Assembly (NCBI RefSeq): GCF_028858725.1
Contig: NC_084773.1
Coordinates: 4,578,350 to 4,642,349, forward strand
Origin: Colius striatus
Lineage: Eukaryota > Chordata > Aves > Coliiformes > Coliidae
DNA length: 64,000 bases
Direction: 5' to 3'
The notes below the pieces were generated by a model. The model was not told the DNA's origin and ran no database searches. It worked only from the letters and a program-made list of their open reading frames with translations. This document shows, in pieces, positions 15,011 to 26,700 of the stretch. Position 1 is the first letter of the stretch, and every line of letters begins with the position of its first letter. A program made the position numbers and the translations under genes.

Positions 15011-15299
15011 TCACTACGGGTGGCACAGAGCACAGCAGACACGCACACCGTCACAATGTTCAGAAGGAGCGCACCCGGCATCGCACTGACCGCTGGAAAC
15101 GGCGCCCGGCCGCGCTCGGCCCTTCGTCCCTGCCCGCTCCGCGCCCCCCGCCCCGGCCAGCTGAGCGCCGACGGTGCGGGCTGGGGGCCCGGGCGGCGGG
15201 GTGGGCGTCGTGCCCCCGCTCCCGGCAGGCACGGAGGCGAGGCGGCAGATGTGCTTGGGTGGCGAGACGAGCCTCGGCGGGGGTCTCGGTCCCACGTGC

Positions 15300-15326
15300 G
15301 ATTTACACACTGTACAAATATTTACA
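15300..15326 (-). promoter_or_regulatory. BSN: Pumilio response element pair in BSN 3' UTR
   Basis: On the transcript strand TGTAAATA (15326-15319) is a perfect Pumilio consensus (UGUANAUA). A second, relaxed copy TGTAAATC lies at 15307-15300. Pumilio proteins control many neuronal mRNAs, so a pair in a synaptic gene's UTR is plausible, but binding is not shown. Confidence 0.45.
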
Positions 15327-16261
15327 GCGCGAGGAGCGGCGGGGCCGGGGCCCGGAGGAGGCACCCTCAGGCTATGCACTTGTCATCGGCGGGGCCGGGG
15401 GTCTCCCCCCTCCACGGAAACACCGCGCTCGCTCCACGGCCGCCGGCCTCTCCCCCCCAGCCTTGGGCACAGGCAGAGCCCCCTGCCAGGGAGCCGCTGC
15501 GGAGCGCGGGCATCCCGTGTTGAGCGGGTCCTCGATAACAAGTGCATAAATCTGCTAAGAGCTTTTCAGTACAGTGATGGGACTGATGGAAAAGAAAAGA
15601 AATGAAAAGTCCAGGCAAAGAACAGCGAGCACTGAAAGGCAGGTGGAGCCGTGCAGAGAAGTAGCAAGCCATGCTCTACGACGGGACAGACGGTCACGGG
15701 CGCTAGGGCTGCCCTTTGGCAAAGTGGCCCTCTGTGGGTCGAACATGCCACGAATTCATACGCACGGGGTGGTTGGTAAAGAGTAGTTATCGGGTCGCTG
15801 GGCGGCAACGCTTTGCGATGAGACCCTTGGGCGCGACACTGAACCGATTAGCTATTCACAGGTCTTCTTCTGGAGTCGTGTTGTTTCGTTGCATAGAACA
15901 TCGGGCGGGTGAACGGGCCGCTGCCACCCGCCGCGGGGGCACCGGGACGCGGGCGGTGCGTGGCTGTACGCTGGCAACCCCTTCCCCTTCTCCTCGGGCT
16001 GCCTCCCCTCCCCCGGGGAACCCCCTCCTGGCAGGGCGAGTGGGCTTTGGCCGCCGGCCGCCGCGCCGGTCGTCCCCGCGAAATGGCTTGAGAAGGACTT
16101 GGATTGCACAGTAAGAGGAAGGATACTGCCGGAGGCAAAGCTCTCCTGATCTTGTTCCACGGGATTTGTGCTCTTTTGTAGCCTCCTGCGCTCTATTGCT
16201 TCTACAGACGACAGCCCGTGTGCTAACTCATCGCACAAAGCAAAGAGGGAAGAGGATTTGG

Positions 16262-16320
16262 TATAAAGTTTAGAAAAAAAAAACCAACCCAACCAAAACA
16301 AAAACCCAAACCCAAAAAGA
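16262..16320. repeat. A/C-rich (transcript U/G-rich) low-complexity tract
   Basis: Runs of A with AAACCC and AACC units on the plus strand; the BSN mRNA would carry U/G-rich TTTGGG repeats here. It could bind U/G-rich-element proteins such as CELF, which is inference only. Confidence 0.6.
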
Positions 16321-17490
16321 AAATGAGCCCAAAGAAACCAAGAGAAAAAGATCCCCCCTCGACGACGCCCCGTGCCCCCCCCCCCAGTGCGGATGAGGTA
16401 TACACAGAAATCAAAGTGGGATGATTAAGGCTGTTCTTGAAAGAAAAGGGGTGCCCGGCGGCGGGCGCGCTGGCTGAGTGGCGAGGGCGAGCGCGGCCCT
16501 TTCGATGCTTCCAATGGCTTGGGGCGGCACCGCGCGCCGGGACGCGCCCAGCCGCCGTCGGCAAAGGCCGGCCGCGCCGCCGGCAGAGTCCTATGGCCTC
16601 GGATTTCGGTAGTGAAACAGTGTTAGGTCCTAGCTGACGCGCTCCGGGGGCTCCCTGGGCGGGGAGCAGTGCAGGGGGGCGTGGGGACGGCCCCGGCGGG
16701 GCGGACGGGCTTGGGAAGGAGGAGCGGCGCCCGCGGCGCCCAGCCCTCGGCTCGTGTTGGGGAAAAACCTATGAAGAGGTCAGAGCTGGGGTTCGGAGGG
16801 AGCAACTCTGCGTATAATCTTGAGAAAGGGCCGCGGCCCATCTACGGGGCCTGACCCGACGGTCCAGATCAGGCCCGGCCCCTCGGGGCGGCTGCCGGGG
16901 CTCGCCGTGTGCCGCACCGGAGCTGCTCGCCAGGCGTGGGGAGTCGCCCGCCCCGGGGCGTCTGCCGGGCCCCTGCTCGGCCGCCGTTTGGTCCAGCATC
17001 CAGGGATCGCCCTGCTTTCAAAAGCTTGTGAGAGACAGAGAGAGAGGAGTTAGCCCGAGTGGCAACGTCCCCGCCGAGGAGACCGAGCGAAGGGGGCGGT
17101 CGGGAGCCAAGGGGAGCTGCCGGCGGAGCAGCTGCTGCCGCCCCCGTGCTGGACGGGCTCCCGGAGCAGAGCTCGGGCTGCCCAAACCTTCCTGCAAACC
17201 TGGGGTCTGTACCAGCATCCGCGTGGCGTCGGCCCACGCAGCGCTGCCGAGGCCAGGGAACGCGGCCAAGCCCCCACGCCTTGGCCTGGGGCCGGCGCTC
17301 GGGGCCGAGGGGATGGGGCTGCGGCGTGTCCTCAGTCTGGGGCTCAGCGGGTGCCAAGGGGGACGGCAGTGCTTTGGGAGCCCTGGCGATGGCACGGTGG
17401 AGGGAACCAGTGCGACGGAGAGGCCTGATGTGATGGAGGGGACCGGTGCAGCGGGGGGAACCGGTGCTTGGCTGTGCCCTGGACACTCAC

Positions 17491-17587
17491 CCTTATACTC
17501 AGAGTCTGGCGCCGTGTGCTGAATTCATTGGCTTCTTCATAGGTTTTTCCACTGCAACGACTCGATCTCCACTCGCTTCCCAAACTC
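17491..17587 (-). other. BSN: BSN internal 3' UTR exon
   Basis: A 97-nt block bounded by CAG (17590-17588) and a strong donor AAGG/GTGAGTG (GT at 17490-17489) on the minus strand, after the stop-containing exon. It has no continuing frame, since the stop codon lies upstream at 17699-17697. It would place an exon junction about 111 nt after the stop. Confidence 0.55.
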
Positions 17588-17696
17588 CTGCGGTGTGGGG
17601 AGCGAGAGGGAACAGGAAGGCTTCAGGCATGGCTGGGGCAGGGTGAGCCCGTGGCGCAGCACCCGGTGCTGGCTCCACTCACCTTGTGCCGTTCTC

Positions 17697-17737
17697 TCAC
17701 CAGAACGAAGTGAACTTCTTGCCAAAAGCCGACACCG
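17697..17737 (-). CDS. BSN: BSN last coding exon
   Basis: Acceptor CAG at 17740-17738, then 13 residues ending [10 protein letters not shown] and TGA at 17699-17697. This is the near-invariant bassoon C terminus. The exon continues 14 nt beyond the stop to a canonical donor AAG/GTGAGT at 17683/17682. Confidence 0.93.
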
Positions 17738-20700
17738 CTGCAGGGAAGCAGAGAGAGATGTCAGCACGGTGCAGTCACCCTGGCCCCCCATCTCCCCGAC
17801 CCTCCACCTCCCCAGGCCCCAAACTGCAGAACCAGTGCATCCCACTGCTGCACTTGGCTGCCCCATCGCTCCCAGCCCCGTCTTGGTGCAGAAAAGCACC
17901 AGAGCCCCATCCCCAGGTGACTGAACTCACCTTCAGTCAGTTTGCCTGCTTGTTCCGCTGCCCCCCCGGGCAGGATTTTGGAGAAAACACTCTCTCCTTC
18001 CCCGCCGGGCTGCCCCGTGGCCGTGCCGGCGGGACCACGCGTCCCCGCTGCCCTTGGAGCAGCCTTGCTGTCTGCTGGGGGACAAAAAGAGCCACCATGA
18101 GCGGGGGTGGGCCAGGCTGTGGGAGCTCAGCCGAGCTCCTGGGGTGCCAGGCAGCGGGCGTGGGGGAGATTGGCACCGTGCTGCCGAGCCCACTGACCTG
18201 CTGCTCCCAGGGGCTGTGCCGTGGGCGCTCTCCCCGGCTGCTGTGGCACTTTCGTTGCAAGTTTGGGTGCATCCGTCTGCTCTGCTTTAGGCTGGAATGG
18301 GGAAAACAGTGCTTAGGGCTCACCTTCCTGGCACAGCATGCTCCAGAGAGGGGAGGTGACACCAAAACTCCTAGATACTGCTTCACAGCTCCAAAAGAAG
18401 CAGCAAGGGATCCACGTTACAGAGTTGTCCCTTCCTGGGTCCCCTCGAGGGTATGGCTGCTCCCACGGCACCCGTGGTGGGCACAGTGGCGGGCTACGTC
18501 GTGCCCCATGGCTCCTATCCCCAACCCTTCCCCTGCTGTGGCCAGTGAGGCGGATCCCAGACAGAGCTGTGGGGTCAGGGGGCCTCTGAGCCCATACTTA
18601 CGGCCGGTGCTGGGTGCCCGCCTGGCTGTGCGTGGAGCGTGGCCGGCGCCTTTCCCGCCTGGGCTGGCCCCGGTTGCTGCTGCTGCTGCGGTGGCCGGGA
18701 CGCCGGGGGTCCCTGTGTCCTGCCCCTGGCCTCGGGCTGTGCCGGGGCCGCTGGCTGGGCAGCCTGTCGTGCCGCCGGCTGCTGCCGCGCTGCCTGCTGC
18801 CCTGCCTGCTGCTGCCTGCCCGCCGGCTGCTGCGGGTGTGCCACGGGCTCCGGCTTCGGCGCTGGGGTGGCCGGCCCGTGTGGCTGGGGAGGCTTCTGCG
18901 ACTTGGGGGTCTCGGCACCGTGGTGGTGAGCAGCAGGGCGGGATGACGGGCCGTACTCGGCAGAGCCGGGGCCGTAGGGCGCGGGCGCGCGGGGCTCGGG
19001 CTGCTGAGCCTTCTTGGAGGCGGCCGGCGGCCCGTGGCCACGGGGCTCATGGCGACCGGGCTCTCGCGGGTGCTGCTTGGCTGAGCGGCGCGGGGGCTCG
19101 TCGCCGGTGTGCCGGGAGGTGCCGGTGTGCCGCCCATACTCCCCGTGGTGCCGGTGCTCGCGGTGCTGGGGGTAGTCGTCGTGCTGCCACGGGTCCTCGT
19201 CGGGGGGCTCGTCGTAGTCGTGGTAGGTGTGCTTAACCGGGGGTCTCTTCTGCGAGGAAGAGTGGCCACCGTAGTGCCTGACCCTCTCCGCACGTGCCTC
19301 CCTGGGCTTATCAAACCAGTCTGTCTCCTCCTGACCCAAATGATAGGCTTCGGAAACCAAAAACAAACCCCAGTCAGTGTGTGGCTCGAGGCCACCCGGG
19401 CGGATGCCATGCAATGAGGTGGGAGCAGCAAGCAGCGGGCAACGCGCGCGGGGGACGGCCTGTGCCGGTGGGGACGGGACGCGGCGGGGCACCGTGCGGG
19501 ACCGGCCAACACCGAACACCCGGGGCAGGGGGGAGGAAGGCACGTGTCAAGCAAACTGAGGCGGTGAGAGTGTCTCTGGTTACGAGCGGACGGGCATGCC
19601 CCGGGGAAGCCATGCTCTGGGGTGGTCACCACAGGGAGCCGTTACCTTCGCTGTCCGAGACAACGCAATGGGCATCGTCCATGCCGTAGCCCTCCTCGTG
19701 CTTGTACGAGTGACTCCTTGGCACGTCTTTGATGTGCTTTTGCACGTCAGGCAACGAGTGGCTGGAGCAGAACGGGGAGCAGGGGTCCCCCGACGACTGG
19801 GGGCTGGGTCCCCCCACGGCACGCGACCCCCCCACCGTCTTCCCCAGGGGGCTGACGGGGCTCTCCTCCTCCGAGGGCTGCGTGCGGATGGGCGCTCGCC
19901 CGCGGCTCTGGCTCATGCCGAGGGAGGAGGGCTTGGAGCTGCCTTTCTGGGAGCGCTCCATACCCTCCCGCTCGTAGGACTTGCTCCGGCCACCCACGTC
20001 CCTGCCGGAGGTCTTTTCCACCCCGTAGCCAGAGGAGCGGGTTCTGCTGCTGGCAGAGTAGACCCGCTCCTCCTCATCCACCAGATCCCGGCTGGACACG
20101 CCATAGTACTTCTGCTGCTCGTAGACATTCTTCTTCAGGCCATAGGTGATCTCTTCCTGCAGCTTCTTGGCCCTGGAGGCCACGTTGCTGCTGCCGACCG
20201 AGGTCGTTGTTGTGTAGGAGGCCAGGTCCGACTCCACATCTTTGGCTTCTTCAATGGGGGAGAACTTGGAGATCTTCTGCTCCATGCCCTGCTTCCTGTG
20301 CTTGCTGCGCTTCGAGGAGACGACGGCGGGTGCCAGGTTCTTGGATGAATGTTTCGGTAGCGGTGCACCGGAGCTGTGCTTGTCTACCCGTGAGGAGTGC
20401 CGGTACTCACCGTCCCCGTAGTAGTAGGATGAGCCGGTGGAGCTCCCTGACATCCTGCCGTTGCTCTCCATGCCGCGGTGGTAGCTGTTCTTCCCTCGAT
20501 GGTCGGGGCCGTGGTGGTCATAGATGTCCTCCTCAGACTCCTCCTCAGCTTTGGTGTAGCAGCAGGGCCGGCTGGAGCTCTCAGTGTCCCCCAGCTCACT
20601 CTTCTCTCTGCCGTGGCGGCTGTCGGCACCACTGCCCACTGGTTCCGCTTTCTGCCCCTCCACTGCCGGGCTTTCCTTGGTGAGCTCGCTGATGTCTTCG

Positions 20701-23700
20701 ATCATCACGTAGTTACGGGGGATGTTCTGCTCCAGGCTGGTGTAGAGGGACTCAGAAGAGAAGCTGGCCGAGGGGCCCTGCGCCACGCTGGCTCTCTCAG
20801 CCGTCCGGGCCTCGGGAGCCTTGTACTGCTCGTAGCTGCCACTTGCCGGCGCAGCGCTGAAGGTGACGTCGGGAACGGCCGAGGAGCTGGTGGCCGCACT
20901 GATGACCTCGTAGTTGGTGGGGATCTTCTGCTCCAGGTCAGCCAGCGAGGTCTGCCGTGGCTTCTGGTGCCCACTGGCCATGTCCGCCGGGCTCTGGAAG
21001 AGGGTGGGCTGTGCCGCCGGCACGGTGGCCGCCCCAGCGAAGGCGCCTGGGGCTTGGTAGGGGTTTTGGGGCCGGAAGGCTGGCTGGCCTGGGGTGCCCA
21101 GCTCCGGGTATGCAGTGCCAGGGGCCGGGAAGGCGCCAGGAGAGGCGAAGGCGGGCAGCGGGGCCGCCGGCAAGCCGTCCTGCGAGGTGCTGGCAGCGGG
21201 GTACTGGGGGGGCTGCAGGCGTGCCGGCGGGAAGGCGGCGGGGCCCTGCGGGGCAGGGTACGAGTAGGCGCTGTAGGAGGCGGCGGGGGCAGCGAAGTCA
21301 GGGTACTGCCCGGTGGGCGCGGGACGCAGGCCAGCACCGTCGTAGGCGGCGAGGCGCAGGCTGTGCAGCTCGCTGTCCGACAGGTAGTCGCGGCGGTCCC
21401 CGGGGCAGCGCAGGTAGGGGTGGTCCCGCCCGGGCCCCCGCTCCTTCAGCAGCGACTCCTTGCGCTGGGTGATGCCCAGCTCCAGGTACTTCAGCTTGGC
21501 GTCGATCTCCTTCTCCTCCTCGTCCAGCTCCGCCTGCTTCTTCCTCAGCTTGGTGGCTTCATGCTCCACCAGCTTCAGGTCGCGGTCCAGCTCCTTCAGC
21601 AGGCTGGCCTTGGTGACTGGGGCGGTGGCCTTGGGGGCCAGGCTGCTCAGGTAGAGCTGGGAGGCGGCCGGGCTGGCCAGGGGCACGTGGGGCTCCTCGG
21701 GCGGCGGGCTGGGCAGTGTCCGCTTCACCTTGCGTGCCAGTGGGCTGGACTGCAGCCCCCCCACCTGCAGAGCCAAGGGACACCGGGTCAGGGGTGCTGG
21801 TGGGTGCCCCCCCACATCCCCTCCCACCGCGGAGCTCCTCTCTTGCCCCAGGGTTGTGGCGAGGTGGGCTCTGCCCTGCACGTGTTCCCCCACGCACCGA
21901 GGAAGCGGCGTTTATGTAAAAGCGCAATAACTAGGATGGAAGTAACAGGCAGGCACTTCCCGTGAGTAATTACCGGCGGTGGCAGGCGGCCAAGTGCCGG
22001 GCGGCCGTGTGCGCGCCGCTGCCTGCCGCAAACACCGTGCTCTGTCCTCGGACGCCGGGCAGCGGGGCTCGGGGGAGCGGCTGGTGGCTGCTGCCCCAGG
22101 AATTGCCCCAGGGCTCTTCGCTGGGCACTTGGTAGCCCAAGAACACCTCAGTGCATGAGGGCAAAGGTGGGAGCACAGTGGCCTCTCCTCGGGAGAGGAC
22201 CCCTCTGGAGTAGGGGACTGCGGACTGACTGTGCCACCCAGCAGCAGCTCCCACCCACTGATGGGCTTGTGCAGCCAAGACAGCTCCAGGGCCTCTGTCC
22301 AGCTGCCAGCTCCCGTGCACGGGCCCGTGCCCACTGGCTGCCAGCTCTGGTGCATGCACCCATGCCCACCGGCTGCCGCAGGGTGCTGCCCAAACATTCA
22401 CTGCTGTAGCAGTAATGAAACCGATGTGCCCCAAGGTGCCTCCTAGGGCTGTTCCCCGAGGGAAAGGTTGTTCCCTGCCCTGACCTACCTGGGTGCCAGG
22501 GAGCAACGGGTGCTGGTACAGGGAGAATCTGTCCTTGCCGGCCTCCTCAGCGGTGGGGCTGATGGGTTTGGGGTCAGAGAGGGAGCGCTGCATGGTCTTG
22601 ATGGGGCGCGGCAGCGTCTGCTGGCGCTGGGCCGAGTCGGCGGTGAAGTGCTTCTGCGGGGGCACGTGAGCCTTGTTCAGCCGCTCGCTGGTGGCGAAGG
22701 AGGACTCCAGGAGGCGGTGGGGGGACAGAGGGGAGACGGGGGAGTAGAGCACCTGGGGAGAGCGGGGCGGCTGGCGGGTCACCAGCTGGGAGAGGGACTC
22801 CGCTGGCAGGTGGGACTGGTAGCCGATTTCCAGGGGATCGGGCTTCTTCTTCTCAAATTTGCCCAGAGTCTGCTGCCGGACGGAATGTGGGTCCAGGGGC
22901 CCCGTGCTCACCATCTGGATGTTGGTGGAGTAGGGTGGGATAGTGGTTGGCACCGTCAGCTGGGGGACCACGACACCGGGCTGTGGGGCTGGCTCTGGCT
23001 CTGTCTGGCAGGCCAGGCTCTCACCCCGCTGCGTCTTCTCCGGGGCCGAGATGTACTTCACGATCTCCACCCGGGGGTCATGGGTGGTGATGTGGATGGA
23101 GGGGGAGACGCGGAGGAGCTGGTCGGGCTCCGTCTGCACCGAGCAGTCGCTGATGGTCTGGATGCCCACACTGGCCGTGCCGCGGGACACCCCCTCTGCC
23201 TTGCCCTCGGCGCCGGCCTCGGCATGCCGCGAGGGCCGGGAGCGCCGGCGGCGCACGGGCTGCTCCCACTCCTCGCTGTCCTCCTCATCTGTCTGCACGC
23301 TGCAGTCGGCACTGCGCCGCGCCCGCCGCCGCCGCGACAGCAGGTACCGCTCCTCACCGTCCTCCTCGTCTGTCTGCACGCTGCTGTCTGCCGTCTTCCT
23401 CCCCACAAAGGCCTCCCGGGACGTCTCCTTCTCGTAGGCGTCCCGCAGCCGTGGCATCGAGTTCCTCTTCTTGATGCCCCGGCCGGGCTCCCAGGACTCC
23501 TCGGCTTGTAGCGACATGTCTGAGGCCGAGCTGCTGAGCGGCCTCTGAGGTGCAGGGTAGCGGGGGCCGGCGGGCCCCTCTGGCGGCCCCTGGCTTGGAG
23601 GGGGCCATGGCTGCCCGTTGTGCGGCAGCCCCCGCGGCGCCTCGGCGGGCCCCTCGGGCGGGCGGGCGGGGGGCTCTGCGGGCGTGGGGAAGACGGTCTT

Positions 23701-26700
23701 CTGCCGCTTCTGCTCCTCCAGCTGCTGCTGCAGCTGGTGCTGCAGCTGGTGGATGTGCTCGAGCTGGAGGCGCTGCTGGGCGAGCTGCTCCCGCTGCAGT
23801 GCCAGCTGTGCGTGCCGCTCCTCTTGCTGCTGCTGCAGCACCTGCTGCTTGATGCACTGCAGCTCCTGCAGCTCCCGCTGCACCAGCAGCTGCTCCTTCT
23901 CCCGGTGCCGCTGCAGCTCCGCGCGCTCCCGCTCCAGCTCCTCCTGCAGCCGCAGCTGCCGCAGCTTCTCCAGCTCCACACGCTCCCGCTCCAGCTGCAG
24001 CACGTGCTCCTGCTGCTTGCGCTGCCGTTCCTCCTCCCGCTCCCGCTCCTCTCGCTGAGCCCCATCTGCTGGGGGCTTGGCCACTGTGGCCACCTGCCCG
24101 CTCTCCTTGCCAGCCGCAGGTGCTGCTGGCCCTTCGGCACGGGGAGCAGCTGCCGCAGGCTCCGCTCTCTGCAAGCCACTGGCGGGGGCGGCGGGGGCTT
24201 TGGGAGCGGGAGCAGCCCCCGTGGCTGCCGCTGCCGTGGTGATGGGCTTGCCAAGGTAGACGGGTGTCTCCATCAGCGAGGCTGCCGGGGCTGGGCGGCC
24301 GGGGGCCGGGTAGCGGTAGAGGCCCTGTGCTGCCAGCGGGACACGGGGGGTGACGACGGGCAGCCTGGCCAGGCTGGCCAGGGGCACGGCCGCCATGCCG
24401 CCCGGGCCGTAGGGCCTGTACAGCCCGCGCAGCATGGGCCGCAGCACCGAGGCCGGCTGGGTGGTGATGGGCAACGTGGAGGCGATGGGCGTGTTGATGG
24501 TGGAGTAGATCATGCCGTCGGCGGCCCGTACGGTGGCAGTGGAAGGGAACATCTGCCGGACGGCGCCCAGGCGGACGCTGGGGATGTTGTACTGCGACGG
24601 GCTGCCGAAGCCCTGCCGCCCCTCCGGGAACGTGGGGTTGTACATCCCGCCAGATTTGGGGGGTGCAGGGCCCTGCTGCTGAGCCACCAGCCCACCCGCA
24701 CCCGCCGGCCCAGCGCCGGGGCCGTAGGGCAGCATGTCGGGGCCGTTGGCATGCCGGCCCCCGTATTGGTCCATGGAGTTGAGGGCGGCACACATGCGGC
24801 TGATCTCGCGAGCCGTGGTGGCACTGTAGTGGGCCAGGCTGGACTCCTGGAAGCTGGCCAGGTCCCCCCGGTGTGAGAAGCGATAGTCGGAGTAGATGTT
24901 GGAGGCTGAGCTGTACCTCCGCATGGGGAGCGGGTGGCCCAGCAGCTCTGCCGGCTGACGGAGGTCTGAGAAGGAGCCATACTGCAGTCCCTGGCCCAGG
25001 TAACCCCCCTCGGCAAAGCCCACACTGTAGGAGTGCTTCATGGTGCTGAGGTCCACAGCAGCATCGCCCGCTGGGGAGGCGAAGGGCTGATCCCCCTTTG
25101 TGGGGTAGTAGCTCATCCCGATTTCAGAGAGGTTCGTGTCTGACATTGAGGAGTAGAGGCGGCCAAAGGTGCCGGTGGGGTAAAACTTCTGCTCCTCATA
25201 GAGCGCGGGCGCCGGGGCCGGCTGCTCCCGGTAAGGGAAAGTCTCCTGCAGCTCCGGCTCTCTGCTGCCGTAGAGGACTCCACTGGCTTTCCGGCCAACT
25301 GCTGCAGCCTCCCCGGCTTTCTTCTCTGGCATCTTGGAGGTGGGGTTGAAAGTCCCAGTGCAGCTGCCGCCAAAGGGGAATTTGTAGACCACGTCACAGC
25401 AGGCCACCTGGCTCTCCGGCTTCATGCCCGTGAGGTCCAGCACGTTGGCTGGTGGCTCCTCCTTCAGCACTTTGGTCACTGGGCCGGCTGCCACCTCGTC
25501 CATCTGCACCATCATCACCTGAGACTTCTTGCCACCCAAGGCAAGGAGAGGGCTCTGGCTCTTCAGCTCCACCGGCACTGCCCGGTACAGATCTGAGCCT
25601 GGCTCTGGGGGGAAGGGCTGCGGGAGGCCGCTGCTCTGTGCCCCGCCGGGCTGTGTGAGGAGCACGTCCTTCTTCACCCCCTGGCCTGCTATGCCGTACC
25701 TCGCAAACTTGCTCTGGGGGGCAGCGGCAGGCTCGGGCTTGCCGCCAGCCACCCCGCTGGCCCTCACAGCAGCTGTCTGCACTCCCTGCTCCACCTGCTT
25801 CGCCTGAGCCAGGCACACCGGGCTCCCGGTTCCCTGCCCAAAGTCCACCCGGCTCTGGAAAGGGTCTCCGTAGATCACAGGCTGCTTGGACTGCGAGAGG
25901 AGCATGGGGGAGGCGATGGCCAGGCCGGCGGTGCTGGCTGCTGCGATGATGGCGTGTGGCTGCTCCTGGGCATTGAGGTTGATGATCAAGGGCTGGATGG
26001 CCGTGGACTGCCGGCTGGGGATTTGGTCCAAGGTCAGGCAGTACTTCCTAGCCTCGGTGGCCAGGGAGGTGAGATCCATGCCTTGGTCCGTTATGATGAT
26101 GGGGGCGGATTTGAGCGCGGTCCGTAAGTCCACGGCGTTAGTGCTCGGCACTTTGGGCCCCGGCTCGACCCGGGACGTGCCGGGGATGGAGGAGATGCGG
26201 CAGAGGGAGATGTTTTCTGCAGGGAGTGCTCCCCAGCCGTACAGCCCTGCGATGCTGTCAGCGGCTGAAGTCACGGCGGGTGCCTTCTGCGTGTGCTCCT
26301 TCACCAGCTGAGCCCTGACGTAGGCGCCCGGTGGCTGCTCCGGCTCCGGCGTCTGGGTGTAGCCATGTGCCAGCAGCTGCCGGCTCGGCCTGGTAGGGGA
26401 CGAGGCGGGAGACGTTGAGGAGCCGGAGCTGGGCGGCTTGGTTTGGCTGGCAGCATCAGCTGCCAGCGTGATCAACATGAAAGGGGCGTCCTGTGAGGAG
26501 GATTGCCGGGTCAGGCGCGGCGAGCCCGCATGGTGTGGCGTCTGCGTGCCCTGGGCCACCATGGGGGAAGAGGTGGCAGGGCCGGCAGCGGCAGTATCCT
26601 CGTAGGGGAGGAGGGGGCTGTGTGTCTGCGTGGAGAACTCTGCTGTGGCCTTTGTGGTGTGAGTGGGACTCTGCGTGGGGGAGGTGGGTGAGAGCGGAGG

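Larger units (their letters stand above)
14880..17011 (-). other. BSN: BSN terminal 3' UTR exon
   Basis: Non-coding tail of the bassoon transcript. It begins at an acceptor (pyrimidine-rich tract then CAG at 17014-17012) and ends near the AATAAA at 14903-14898. It contains a U/G-rich tract (16262-16320), a cluster of Pumilio-type motifs (15300-15326) and a small tandem repeat (14969-15010). No reading frame in it resembles a protein. The extent is inferred from splice-site and poly(A) signals; an RNA-seq track would settle it. Confidence 0.6.

Noticed and set aside
16755-17560. Inverted match GAAAAACCTATGAAGA at 16757-16775 (+) and 17540-17558 (-)
   Set aside because: About 16-17 bp only, no further extension; likely chance, though it could form a weak stem in BSN pre-mRNA.
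20478-21965. 495-residue plus-strand open frame
   Set aside because: Antisense to BSN exon 21764-19646 and running into the intron; composition mirrors the sense exon.
22000-22488. Open extension of the giant BSN exon into the next intron
   Set aside because: The sequence is unlike bassoon, and a canonical donor at 22489/22488 joins to 21764 with conserved residues on both sides.
23620-24876. 418-residue plus-strand open frame, Leu- and Gln-rich
   Set aside because: It is antisense to the BSN coiled-coil exon; the frame is open because of the biased codons there and has no splice or protein-family support.
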